A stretch of DNA of 64,000 nucleotides from Streptomyces sp. NBC_01451 (GTDB lineage: Bacteria > Actinomycetota > Actinomycetes > Streptomycetales > Streptomycetaceae), in assembly GCF_036227485.1 (NCBI RefSeq), contig NZ_CP109479.1, positions 7,316,001 through 7,380,000 of the forward strand, given 5' to 3'. The translations under genes and the position numbers were made by a program. Within the stretch, counting starts at the first letter, position 1. Every line of letters starts with the position of its first letter. Positions 27,549 to 35,897 of the stretch are shown piece by piece. Under the pieces are notes generated by a model. The model had not been told where the DNA came from, did no database searches, and saw nothing but the letters and a program-made list of their open reading frames with translations.

Positions 27549-28111
27549 TGAGTAGGAATCCCGAACTGAAGGGCCGGGCCGCCCGGTTGGCCCGGCTCTT
27601 CCCCACGGGGCCGGGCCAGGCCGCCCGTACCCCCTTCGTCCTGCTCGTCGTCTTCCTGCTGGGCGGCGGTCTCATCGCGCTCCTCGTGCTGAACTCCGCG
27701 CTCAGCGAGGGCGGGTTCCGCCTCGACGACCTGCAGAAGGACACCAAGAGCCTCACCGACGAGGAACAGGCGCTCCAGCGGGACGTGGACGCCTACGCCG
27801 CACCCGACGCCCTCCAGCGCCGGGCCAGGGAACTCGGCATGGTGCCCGGCGGTGACCCGGCCTTCCTCGACCCCGACGGCACCGTCAGGGGTGTTCCGGG
27901 GGCCGCGGAGCCGGCGGCGCTGCGGATCCCGGCGGTGATCCCGCCCGAGGCGAACGTCCTGGAGCCCACGCCGACGCCCACCGCCACCCCCACGGCTACG
28001 CCTGAGGCGACCCCCACGCCCACGCCGGCCCTCTCCGCTCCGGCGTCCCCGGAGCGGACCCCGGCAGCCGATCCCACCCCCACCCTCCCCTCCACGACCC
28101 CCGGCAGGTGA
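27548..28111 (+). CDS. ftsL: cell division protein FtsL
   Basis: A 187-aa bitopic membrane protein. A basic cytoplasmic segment (RNPELKGRAARLARLFP) precedes one TM helix (about 32-54). A short leucine-zipper-like coiled coil follows (DDLQKDTKSLTDEEQALQRDVDAYAAPDALQRRARELGMV). It ends in an unusually long Pro/Thr tail (PTPTPTATPTATPEATPTPTP), which makes it longer than the roughly 100-120 aa typical of FtsL. ATG 27548 has GGGGAGGG just upstream. It is a divisome scaffold with FtsQ/DivIC that activates FtsW-FtsI, and is coupled to ftsI by a GTGA overlap. Confidence 0.88.
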   Translation: MSRNPELKGRAARLARLFPTGPGQAARTPFVLLVVFLLGGGLIALLVLNSALSEGGFRLDDLQKDTKSLTDEEQALQRDVDAYAAPDALQRRARELGMVPGGDPAFLDPDGTVRGVPGAAEPAALRIPAVIPPEANVLEPTPTPTATPTATPEATPTPTPALSAPASPERTPAADPTPTLPSTTPGR

Positions 28112-30069
28112 CGGAAGTGTCCGACAGGGAACCGCCGCGCCGTCGCGTGCCCGCCCCGGCCAGGTCGGCCCGCCCCGGCGCCCCCCGGCGCCCGGGCCCC
28201 GGCGCCCGCCCCGCCCGCCGCCCCGCCCCCAACCGGCCCGCCGGGCCCAAGGTCATCCGGCTCGGCAGCCCCCGGCCCCGGCTGCGCATGGTCAGCCTCG
28301 CGCTGGCCCTGGTGATGATCGCCTTTGTCGTACGACTGCTCCAGGTGCAGGCCGTCGACGCGAGCGAGTACGCCGCCAAGGCCGAGCAGAACCGGTACGT
28401 CGGCCGCACCCTGGCCGCCGAACGCGGCGAGATCACCGACCGCAACGGCGTCGAACTGGCGACCAGCGTGGACGCGTACGACATCACCGCCGACCCGTCG
28501 ATGTTCACGCCGAAGAGCACGAAACTGGGCGACGCCCCCGAGCAGGCCGCCGCTCTCCTCGCGCCGATCCTCGGGCAGGACGCGGACGGCATCGCCGAGA
28601 AGCTGAAGACGCCGGACACGCGCTACACGCTGCTCGCGCACCGCCAGACCCCCCAGGTGTGGACGCAGATCAAGGACCTGAAGTCCACCCTGGCCGCCAA
28701 GTCCGGAACCGACCCGGACACCGTCAACGTCCTCGCCGGTGTGCTGGCCGTGCCCGCCAGCAAGCGCGTCTATCCGAACGGCGGACTCGCCGCCGGACTG
28801 CTGGGCTGGGTCAGCGCCGACGGCAAGGGCGGCGGCGGCCTCGAACAGCAGCTGAACGGCGAACTGGCCGGGCAGGACGGCGAGATCCGCTACGCACAGT
28901 CAGGAGGACGGCAGGTGCCCACCGCCGACTCCACCGAGACGCCCGCTGTGCCCGGTTCCGACATCGAACTGACCATCGACCGCGACATCCAGTGGGCCGC
29001 GCAGAACGCCATCACCGAGCAGGTCAAGAAGTCGAAGGCGGACCGCGGGTACGTGATAGTGCAGGACACCCGGACCGGCCAGATCCTGGCCATGGCCAAC
29101 TCGCCCGGCTTCGACCCCAACGACCTCACCAGGGCGAACCCGAACGCGCTCGGCAACGCGGCCCTCCAGGACGCCTACGAGCCCGGTTCCACAGCCAAGG
29201 TCATGTCGATGGCCGCCGTACTGGAGGAGAACGTCGCCACCCCCGCGACCCATGTCGTCGTGCCCAACCGGCTGCACCGGGGCGACCGGCTCTTCAAGGA
29301 CGACATCGACCACCCGACCTGGTACCTCACCCTCAACGGCGTGCTCGCCAAGTCCAGCAACATCGGCACCATCCTCGCCACCGGGCAGCTCGGCAGGACC
29401 CAGGCGCAGTCCAACCAGGTCCTCTACTCCTATCTGCGCAAGTTCGGCCTCGGCAGCTACAGCGGGCTCGACTTCCCCGGTGAGACCAAGGGCATCCTCG
29501 CGCCGCCCGGCGACTGGTCGACCTCGCAGCAGTTCACGATTCCTTTCGGCCAGGGCGTCTCCCTCAACGCGATGCAGGCAGCCTCCGTCTACTCGACGAT
29601 CGCCAACGGCGGCGTCCGCGTGGAGCCGACCCTGATCCGGGGCACCAAGGGCGCCGACGGCCGGTTCACGCCCGCCGCCGAACCGAAGAAGACCCGGGTC
29701 GTCAGTGCGAAGACGGCGAAGACCCTCGCCAAGATGCTGGAGTCCGTCGTGGACGACGAGGAGGGCACCGGCGCCAAGGCGCGCATTCCCGGCTACCGGG
29801 TGGCGGGCAAGACGGGTACGGCCAACCGTGTGGATCCGGCCACCGGCCGCTACCACGGCTACACGTCGTCTTTCGCCGGGTTCGCGCCCGCCGACAACCC
29901 CCGCATCACCGTCTACTGCGCCATCCAGAACGCCACCAAGGGCAGTTACTTCGGAGGTCAGATCTGTGGCCCCATCTACAAGGAGGTCATGGAGTTCGCC
30001 CTGAAGACCCTTCAGGTGCCGCCCACCGGGGCCAGGGCCGCGAATCTCCCCGTGGCCTTCACACCCTGA
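28108..30069 (+). CDS. ftsI: septal peptidoglycan transpeptidase FtsI (PBP3)
   Basis: A 653-aa class B penicillin-binding protein. A Pro/Arg-rich cytoplasmic tail (1-55) precedes one TM helix (about 57-77), then the dimerisation domain (AERGEITDRNGVELATS). The transpeptidase domain has Ser361-x-x-Lys364 (EPGSTAK), Ser416-Ser-Asn418 (SxN) and Lys568-Thr-Gly-Thr (KTGT). It crosslinks septal peptidoglycan with FtsW as glycosyltransferase. GTG 28108 overlaps the ftsL stop by 4 nt. Confidence 0.96.
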   Translation: MTEVSDREPPRRRVPAPARSARPGAPRRPGPGARPARRPAPNRPAGPKVIRLGSPRPRLRMVSLALALVMIAFVVRLLQVQAVDASEYAAKAEQNRYVGRTLAAERGEITDRNGVELATSVDAYDITADPSMFTPKSTKLGDAPEQAAALLAPILGQDADGIAEKLKTPDTRYTLLAHRQTPQVWTQIKDLKSTLAAKSGTDPDTVNVLAGVLAVPASKRVYPNGGLAAGLLGWVSADGKGGGGLEQQLNGELAGQDGEIRYAQSGGRQVPTADSTETPAVPGSDIELTIDRDIQWAAQNAITEQVKKSKADRGYVIVQDTRTGQILAMANSPGFDPNDLTRANPNALGNAALQDAYEPGSTAKVMSMAAVLEENVATPATHVVVPNRLHRGDRLFKDDIDHPTWYLTLNGVLAKSSNIGTILATGQLGRTQAQSNQVLYSYLRKFGLGSYSGLDFPGETKGILAPPGDWSTSQQFTIPFGQGVSLNAMQAASVYSTIANGGVRVEPTLIRGTKGADGRFTPAAEPKKTRVVSAKTAKTLAKMLESVVDDEEGTGAKARIPGYRVAGKTGTANRVDPATGRYHGYTSSFAGFAPADNPRITVYCAIQNATKGSYFGGQICGPIYKEVMEFALKTLQVPPTGARAANLPVAFTP

Positions 30070-30197
30070 TCAGCACGGAAACCAGCCAGGAAACAGCTCG
30101 TGAACACGATCTCTCCCGACTCGCCCGACCCGGGGCACGGCGCCCCGGCGCACGCCCCGGCCGCGCCCTCACTTCGCTCGTCCGGGGGTGCGCCCGG

Positions 30198-30203
30198 TAC
30201 GCT
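30198..30203 (+). promoter_or_regulatory. possible internal -10 upstream of murE
   Basis: TACGCT is followed after 7 nt by GTG 30211, in frame with murE. The same arrangement (TACACT, CACC, then GTG) occurs at the kinase gene. It could give a leaderless murE transcript independent of ftsI. No good -35 is evident. Confidence 0.3.
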
Positions 30204-30255
30204 CACCGCCGTGCCAAACGCCGATCAGTACCAAACCACCCAGAAGGGCGTTCCT

Positions 30256-31800
30256 GTGACATATCCGGGACCGCCGAGGCCGGTTCACGTCTCCGCCACA
30301 CCCCTCGCGGAACTGGTCGGCCAGCTGGGTGCCCCACAGCCCCCGGCCCCGCGGAACGCAGAGCAGGAGGGGATCGTCGCGGTCACGGGCATCACCCACG
30401 ACTCGCGCGCCGTCCGCCCCGGCGACCTGTACGCCGCCCTCCCGGGGGCCAGGCTGCACGGCGCCGACTTCGTGACGCAGGCCGCCGGCCTCGGCGCAGC
30501 CGCCGTGCTGACCGACCCCACCGGCGCCGAACGCGCCGCCGCCACCGGGCTTCCGGTGCTGGTGGCCGACGACCCGCGCGCGCGGATGGGCGAACTGGCG
30601 GCCACCATCTACGGCCGTCCGGGGCGCGACCTGCTCCAGATCGGGATCACCGGCACCTCCGGCAAGACCACCACCGCGTACCTCGTCGAGGGCGGCCTCC
30701 GGACGGAGCGGGCCACCGGGCTGATCGGCACGGTCGAGACGCGCATCGGCGACGAGCGCATCAAGTCCGAACGCACCACTCCCGAGGCCACCGACCTCCA
30801 GGCCCTGTTCGCGGTGATGCGCGAGCGCGGGGTGGAGGCGGTCGCCATGGAGGTCTCCAGCCACGCGCTGGTCCTCGGCCGGGTCGACGGCTGCGTCTTC
30901 GACATCGCCGTCTTCAGCAACCTCAGCCCGGAACACATGGAGTTCCACTCCGGCATGGAGGACTACTTCCAGGCCAAGGCGCGGCTGTTCACTCCCGAAC
31001 GCAGCAGGCTCGGGGTCGTCAACCACGACGACGCCTACGGCCGGCGGCTCGCCCGGGAGGCCACCGTCCCGGTCGTCACCTTCTCCGCCGAGGGCCACCC
31101 GGACGCCGACTGGCGTGCCGAGGACGTCCAGGTCGGCCCGATGGACTCGACGTTCACGGTGGTCGGCCCCAAGGACCAGCGGATCAGCGCCAGGTCGCCG
31201 CTCGCGGGCACCTTCAACGTCGCCAACACCCTCGCCGCGATCGTCGCCCTCGCCGAGGCCGGGTTCGACCCGCAGACCGCCGCCGACGGCATCGCCGCCG
31301 TACCGGGAGTGCCGGGGCGCCTGGAGCGGGTGGACGCGGGCCAGCCGTATCTCGCGGTCGTCGACTACGCGCACAAGACGGACGCCGTCGAATCGGTGCT
31401 GCGCGCGCTGCGCAAGGTCACCGAGGGCAGCCTGCACGTGGTGCTCGGCTGCGGCGGGGACCGGGACACCATCAAACGCGCCCCCATGGGCGCCGCCGTG
31501 GCCCGGCTCGCCGACACCGCCGTACTGACCTCCGACAACCCCCGCTCCGAGGACCCCCTCGCGATCCTCGCGGCCATGCTCGAAGGCGCGGCCTCCGTGC
31601 CGGCCCACGAGCGCGGCGAGGTCCAGGTGTTCGAGGACCGGGCCGCGGCCATCGCCGCCGCCGTGGCCCGCGCGCGGCCCGGGGACACCGTGCTGGTCGC
31701 GGGCAAGGGCCACGAGCAGGGCCAGGACATCGCCGGGGTGGTCCGTCCGTTCGACGACCGCCAGGTGCTTCGCGAAGCTATCCAGAAGACCCAGGGATGA
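30256..31800 (+). CDS. murE: UDP-MurNAc-tripeptide synthetase MurE
   Basis: A 514-aa Mur ligase adding the third residue of the stem peptide. ATP-binding ITGTSGKTTTAY, the central EVSSHAL and DYAHKTD, and the DAP-specificity loop SDNPRSED are all present, so it adds diaminopimelate (LL-DAP is expected in Streptomyces). The start is uncertain. GTG 30256 (MTYPGPPRP) has an AAGGG site and is just before the conserved region. In-frame GTG 30211 lies 7 nt after a TACGCT -10, and GTG 30100 has AGGAAA; these would give 529 or 566 aa with a Pro-rich extension. Confidence 0.93.
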   Translation: MTYPGPPRPVHVSATPLAELVGQLGAPQPPAPRNAEQEGIVAVTGITHDSRAVRPGDLYAALPGARLHGADFVTQAAGLGAAAVLTDPTGAERAAATGLPVLVADDPRARMGELAATIYGRPGRDLLQIGITGTSGKTTTAYLVEGGLRTERATGLIGTVETRIGDERIKSERTTPEATDLQALFAVMRERGVEAVAMEVSSHALVLGRVDGCVFDIAVFSNLSPEHMEFHSGMEDYFQAKARLFTPERSRLGVVNHDDAYGRRLAREATVPVVTFSAEGHPDADWRAEDVQVGPMDSTFTVVGPKDQRISARSPLAGTFNVANTLAAIVALAEAGFDPQTAADGIAAVPGVPGRLERVDAGQPYLAVVDYAHKTDAVESVLRALRKVTEGSLHVVLGCGGDRDTIKRAPMGAAVARLADTAVLTSDNPRSEDPLAILAAMLEGAASVPAHERGEVQVFEDRAAAIAAAVARARPGDTVLVAGKGHEQGQDIAGVVRPFDDRQVLREAIQKTQG

Positions 31801-31804
31801 ACTT

Positions 31805-33235
31805 GTGATCGCCCTCTCTCTCGCCGAGATCGCTGAAGTCGTCGGCGGGCAGACGCACGACATACCGGATCCGTCGGTCCAGGTCACCGGACAGGTCGTC
31901 AGGGACTCCCGTGAGGTGGAGCCCGGCAGCCTCTTCGTCGCCTTCGCCGGCGAGCACGTCGACGGCCACGACTTCGCGGCCGCGGTCGTCGAGGCGGGCG
32001 CGGTCGCCGTACTGGCCTCCCGCCCGGTCGGCGTGCCCGCGGTCGTCGTGGACGACGTACAGCGGGCGCTGGGCGCCCTCGCGCGGCACGTGGTCCAGAA
32101 GCTCGGCGCCACCCTCGTGGCCCTCACCGGCTCCGCGGGCAAGACCAGCACCAAGGATCTGATCGCCCAGGTGCTCCGGCACAGGGCACCGACGGTCTTC
32201 ACGCCCGGCTCGCTCAACAACGAGATCGGACTGCCGCTGACCGCGCTGAGCGCCACCGAGGAGACCAGGTTCCTGGTCCTGGAGATGGGCGCCCGCGGGA
32301 TCGGTCACATCCGCTATCTGACGGAACTGACGCCCCCGCAGATCGGCCTCGTCATCAACGTGGGCACCGCCCACATCGGCGAGTTCGGCGGACGCGAGCA
32401 GATCGCACAGGCGAAGGGCGAGCTCGTCGAGGCGCTGCCCTCCGAGGCCGACGGCGGTGCCGCGATCCTCAACGCCGACGATCCCCTCGTGCGGGCCATG
32501 GCGACTCGAACAAAGGCGAAGGTGATCTTCTTCGGCGAGTCCGGCGAAGCGGACGTACGCGCCGAGAACGTGCGACTCACGGACAAGGGACAGCCTGCCT
32601 TCAGGCTCCACACACCCTCCGGTGCAAGCGACGTGACCATGCGCCTGTACGGTGAGCATCACGTGTCGAACGCGCTCGCCGCCGCCGCCGTCGCCCATGA
32701 GCTGGGCATGTCCGCAGACGAGATCGCCACCGCGCTCTCCGAGGCGGGCTCCCTCTCCCGCTGGCGGATGGAGGTCACCGAGCGCCCGGACGGCGTGACG
32801 ATTGTCAACGACGCCTACAACGCGAACCCCGAGTCCATGCGAGCGGCTTTGCGCGCGCTCGCGGCCATGGGCAGGGCCTCACAGGCACAGGGGGGACGTA
32901 CGTGGGCGGTGCTCGGCAAGATGGCCGAGCTCGGGGACGAGGCGCTCGCCGAGCACGACGCGGTCGGACGGCTGGCCGTCCGGCTCAATGTCGGCAAGCT
33001 CGTCGCGGTCGGGGGCAGGGAAGCGTCCTGGCTCCAACTGGGCGCATATAACGAGGGTTCGTGGGGTGAGGAGTCGGTGCACGTGTCCGACGCACAGGCG
33101 GCTGTCGACCTGTTGCGCAGCGAGTTGCGCCCGGGGGATGTCGTGCTCGTGAAGGCGTCCCGGTCGGTCGGGCTCGAACGGGTGGCGCAGGCGCTGCTCC
33201 CCGGTGCTGCCGAGGGTGAGGTTTCCGCCCGATGA
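31805..33235 (+). CDS. murF: UDP-MurNAc-pentapeptide synthetase MurF
   Basis: A 476-aa Mur ligase adding D-Ala-D-Ala to the UDP-MurNAc tripeptide. Seen: DSREVEPGSLFVAFAGEHVDGHDF, ATP loop ALTGSAGKTSTKDL, LNNEIGLPLT, VLEMGARGIGHI, NVGTAHIGEFGG, and INDAYNANP-type IVNDAYNANPESM. It starts at GTG 31805, 4 nt after murE. Its stop overlaps the mraY start by 4 nt (ATGA). Confidence 0.96.
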   Translation: MIALSLAEIAEVVGGQTHDIPDPSVQVTGQVVRDSREVEPGSLFVAFAGEHVDGHDFAAAVVEAGAVAVLASRPVGVPAVVVDDVQRALGALARHVVQKLGATLVALTGSAGKTSTKDLIAQVLRHRAPTVFTPGSLNNEIGLPLTALSATEETRFLVLEMGARGIGHIRYLTELTPPQIGLVINVGTAHIGEFGGREQIAQAKGELVEALPSEADGGAAILNADDPLVRAMATRTKAKVIFFGESGEADVRAENVRLTDKGQPAFRLHTPSGASDVTMRLYGEHHVSNALAAAAVAHELGMSADEIATALSEAGSLSRWRMEVTERPDGVTIVNDAYNANPESMRAALRALAAMGRASQAQGGRTWAVLGKMAELGDEALAEHDAVGRLAVRLNVGKLVAVGGREASWLQLGAYNEGSWGEESVHVSDAQAAVDLLRSELRPGDVVLVKASRSVGLERVAQALLPGAAEGEVSAR

Positions 33236-34305
33236 TGAACCAGATCCTGTTCTCGGGCGTCATCGGTATGTTCCTGACGCTGATCGGCACCCCGCTGCTG
33301 ATCAAGCTGCTGGCACGGAAGGGCTACGGCCAGTACATCCGTGACGACGGCCCGCGCGAGCACCACGCCAAGCGCGGTACGCCGACCATGGGCGGTATCG
33401 CCTTCATCCTGGCGACGGTCATCGCGTACTTCCTGTCCAAGGTGATCACCGGCAAGCCGCCGACCTTCTCCGGGGTGCTGGTGCTCGGCCTGATGGCGGG
33501 TATGGGCCTGGTCGGCTTCCTGGACGACTACATCAAGATCGTCAAGCGGCGTTCGCTCGGTCTGCGGGCCAAGGCGAAGATGGCCGGCCAGCTGACCGGC
33601 GGTATCGCCTTCGCGGTGCTCTCGCTTCAGTTCGCGGACGACCGCGGCAACACGCCGGCCTCGACGAAGCTCTCCTTCGTCCAGGACTTCGGGTGGACCA
33701 TCGGTCCGGTGCTGTTCGTCGTCTGGGCGCTCTTCATGATCCTCGCGATGTCGAACGGCGTGAACCTGACGGACGGTCTGGACGGCCTCGCCACCGGCGC
33801 CTCCGTCCTCGTCTTCGGCGCCTACACGTTCATCGGCGTCTGGCAGTTCCAGGAGTCCTGCGCCAACGCGGTGACCCTGACCAACCCGTCCGCCTGTTAC
33901 GAGGTACGAGATCCGCTGGACCTCGCCGTCGTCTCCTCGGCGCTGATGGGTGCCTGCCTCGGCTTCCTGTGGTGGAACACGTCACCCGCCAAGATCTTCA
34001 TGGGAGACACCGGTTCCCTGGCCCTGGGCGGCGCGCTCGCCGGCCTCGCGATCTGCTCCCGTACGGAACTGCTGCTGGCCCTCCTCGGCGGCCTGTTCGT
34101 CCTGATCACCATGTCGGTGGTCATCCAGGTCGGCTCGTTCCGCATGACCGGCAAGCGGGTGTTCCGAATGGCGCCGCTCCAGCACCACTTCGAACTCAAG
34201 GGGTGGTCCGAGGTCCTTGTCGTGGTCCGCTTCTGGATCATCCAGGGCATCTGCGTGATCGTCGGACTGGGCATCTTCTACGCGGGATGGGCGGCCGACA
34301 AGTGA
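33232..34305 (+). CDS. mraY: phospho-MurNAc-pentapeptide translocase MraY
   Basis: A 357-aa polytopic membrane enzyme (about ten TM helices) making lipid I from UDP-MurNAc-pentapeptide and undecaprenyl phosphate. Diagnostic segments: TPTMGG, FLDDYIKIVKRRSLGLRAKAK, SNGVNLTDGLDGLATG (Asp-rich Mg site), FMGDTGSLALGGALA and PLQHHFELKGWSE (the HHH-like motif). It overlaps murF by 4 nt and murD by 4 nt. Confidence 0.97.
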   Translation: MMNQILFSGVIGMFLTLIGTPLLIKLLARKGYGQYIRDDGPREHHAKRGTPTMGGIAFILATVIAYFLSKVITGKPPTFSGVLVLGLMAGMGLVGFLDDYIKIVKRRSLGLRAKAKMAGQLTGGIAFAVLSLQFADDRGNTPASTKLSFVQDFGWTIGPVLFVVWALFMILAMSNGVNLTDGLDGLATGASVLVFGAYTFIGVWQFQESCANAVTLTNPSACYEVRDPLDLAVVSSALMGACLGFLWWNTSPAKIFMGDTGSLALGGALAGLAICSRTELLLALLGGLFVLITMSVVIQVGSFRMTGKRVFRMAPLQHHFELKGWSEVLVVVRFWIIQGICVIVGLGIFYAGWAADK

Positions 34306-35729
34306 CGTCCGGTCAGGGCAGCGACTGGGAGGGCATGCGGGTCACCGTCGCCGGTCTCGGGGTGAGCGGCATCAGCGCCGCCCGCGCCCTGACCGCCCTC
34401 GGCGCCCTGGTCACCGTCGTGGACGGCGGTGACTCCGAGGCCCACCGGGAACGTGCGGCGGCCCTGGAGGGCATCGAGGTACGCCTCGGTGACGCGGAGA
34501 CGCTGCCCGAGGGGACCGGACTCGTCGTCACCTCGCCGGGCTGGAAGCCGAGTTCACCGCTGTTCGCGGCGGCGGCCGAGGCGGGCGTGGACGTCGTCGG
34601 CGACGTGGAGATCGCCTGGCGGCTGCGCGGCCCGGACGCACCGCCCTGGCTCGCGGTCACCGGCACCAACGGCAAGACGACCACCACCCAGATGCTCGCC
34701 TCGATCCTGCGCGCGGCCGGCCTGCGTACGGCCGCCGTCGGCAACATCGGCACACCGATCATCGACGTCGTCCTCGGCGAGGAGCCCTACAACGATCTCG
34801 ACGTCCTCGCCGTCGAACTCTCCAGCTACCAGCTGCACTGGGCGCCCTCCCTGCGCGCCCATTCCGCCGCCGTCCTCAACCTCGCCCCCGACCACCTCGA
34901 CTGGCACGGCTCCATGGAGGCGTACGCCGCCGACAAGGGCCGCGTCTACGAGGGCAACCGGGTCGCCTGCGTCTACAACGTCGCCGACAAGGCGACCGAG
35001 GACATGGTGCGCGGCGCGGACGTAGAGGAGGGCTGCCGGGCCGTCGGGTTCACGCTCGGGGCGCCCGGACCGTCCCAACTCGGCGTCGTGGAGGGCATCC
35101 TGGTCGACCGCGCGTTCGTCGAGAACCGGCAGCGGAACGCCCAGGAACTGGCCGAGGTCTCGGACGTCGACCCGCCGGCCCCGCACAACATCGCCAACGC
35201 CCTTGCCGCGGCTGCCCTCGCCCGCGCCTTCGGGGTGCCCCCGAAGGCGGTCCGGGACGGCCTCCGGGCCTTCACCCCGGACGCCCACCGCATCGCGCAC
35301 GTGGCCGACGTGGACGGGGTCGCCTACGTCGACGACTCCAAGGCGACCAACACCCACGCGGCAGAGGCCTCCTTGGCGGCGTACGAGTCGATCGTGTGGA
35401 TCGCCGGCGGGCTCGCCAAGGGCGCGACCTTCGACGAACTGGTCGCCAGGTCGGCGAAGCGGCTTCGCGGCGTGGTGCTGATCGGCGCCGACCGTGCGCA
35501 GATCGGCGAAGCCCTCGCGCGACACGCCCCGGAAGTACCCGTCGTCGACCTCGACCGGACCGACACTGGGGCGATGCTCGCGGCTGTTCAGGAGGCCCGG
35601 CGGCTTGCCGAGGCGGGCGACACGGTGCTGCTGGCCCCGGCCTGTGCCTCCATGGACATGTTCGCCAACTACAACAAGCGCGGTGACGCGTTCGCGCAGG
35701 CCGTTCGCGAACTCGGTGCGGGGACCTGA
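34302..35729 (+). CDS. murD: UDP-MurNAc-L-Ala:D-Glu ligase MurD
   Basis: A 475-aa Mur ligase. VTVAGLGVSGISAARAL is the N-terminal Rossmann-like UDP site. ATP loop VTGTNGKTTTTQM, ELSSYQL, NLAPDHLDWHGS, PAPHNIANALAAAA, and DSKATNTHAAEASL complete the set. GTG 34302 overlaps the mraY stop (GTGA). It is followed by a 168-bp gap before ftsW, the largest so far in the cluster, holding a repeated element. Confidence 0.96.
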   Translation: MTSGQGSDWEGMRVTVAGLGVSGISAARALTALGALVTVVDGGDSEAHRERAAALEGIEVRLGDAETLPEGTGLVVTSPGWKPSSPLFAAAAEAGVDVVGDVEIAWRLRGPDAPPWLAVTGTNGKTTTTQMLASILRAAGLRTAAVGNIGTPIIDVVLGEEPYNDLDVLAVELSSYQLHWAPSLRAHSAAVLNLAPDHLDWHGSMEAYAADKGRVYEGNRVACVYNVADKATEDMVRGADVEEGCRAVGFTLGAPGPSQLGVVEGILVDRAFVENRQRNAQELAEVSDVDPPAPHNIANALAAAALARAFGVPPKAVRDGLRAFTPDAHRIAHVADVDGVAYVDDSKATNTHAAEASLAAYESIVWIAGGLAKGATFDELVARSAKRLRGVVLIGADRAQIGEALARHAPEVPVVDLDRTDTGAMLAAVQEARRLAEAGDTVLLAPACASMDMFANYNKRGDAFAQAVRELGAGT

Positions 35730-35826
35730 CGGTCGGTCTTCGGCCGCGGAGGGCGTCTTCGGGCGCCTGGAGGGACGCGTGAGTCGGATGTGCCGAGGTG
35801 CAGTTCGTCGGCTGACGGTCGGTGAG

Positions 35827-35855
35827 GGCTGGTCGCGCAGTTCCCCGCGCCCCTT
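35827..35855 (+). repeat. Streptomyces REP-like intergenic element
   Basis: The 29-nt stretch beginning GGCTGGTCGCGCAGTTCC and ending CGCGCCCCTT matches, from memory, a short element found in many intergenic gaps of Streptomyces genomes. A shortened relative (GCCGCAGTTCCCCGCG) occurs at 20420-20435. Its function is unknown; it may form RNA structure together with TGCGCGCCCC at 35864-35873. Confidence 0.5.
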
Positions 35856-35897
35856 CGAGGGTGCTGCGCGCCCCTCTCAGTCGTGCGGGAGGCTCTG

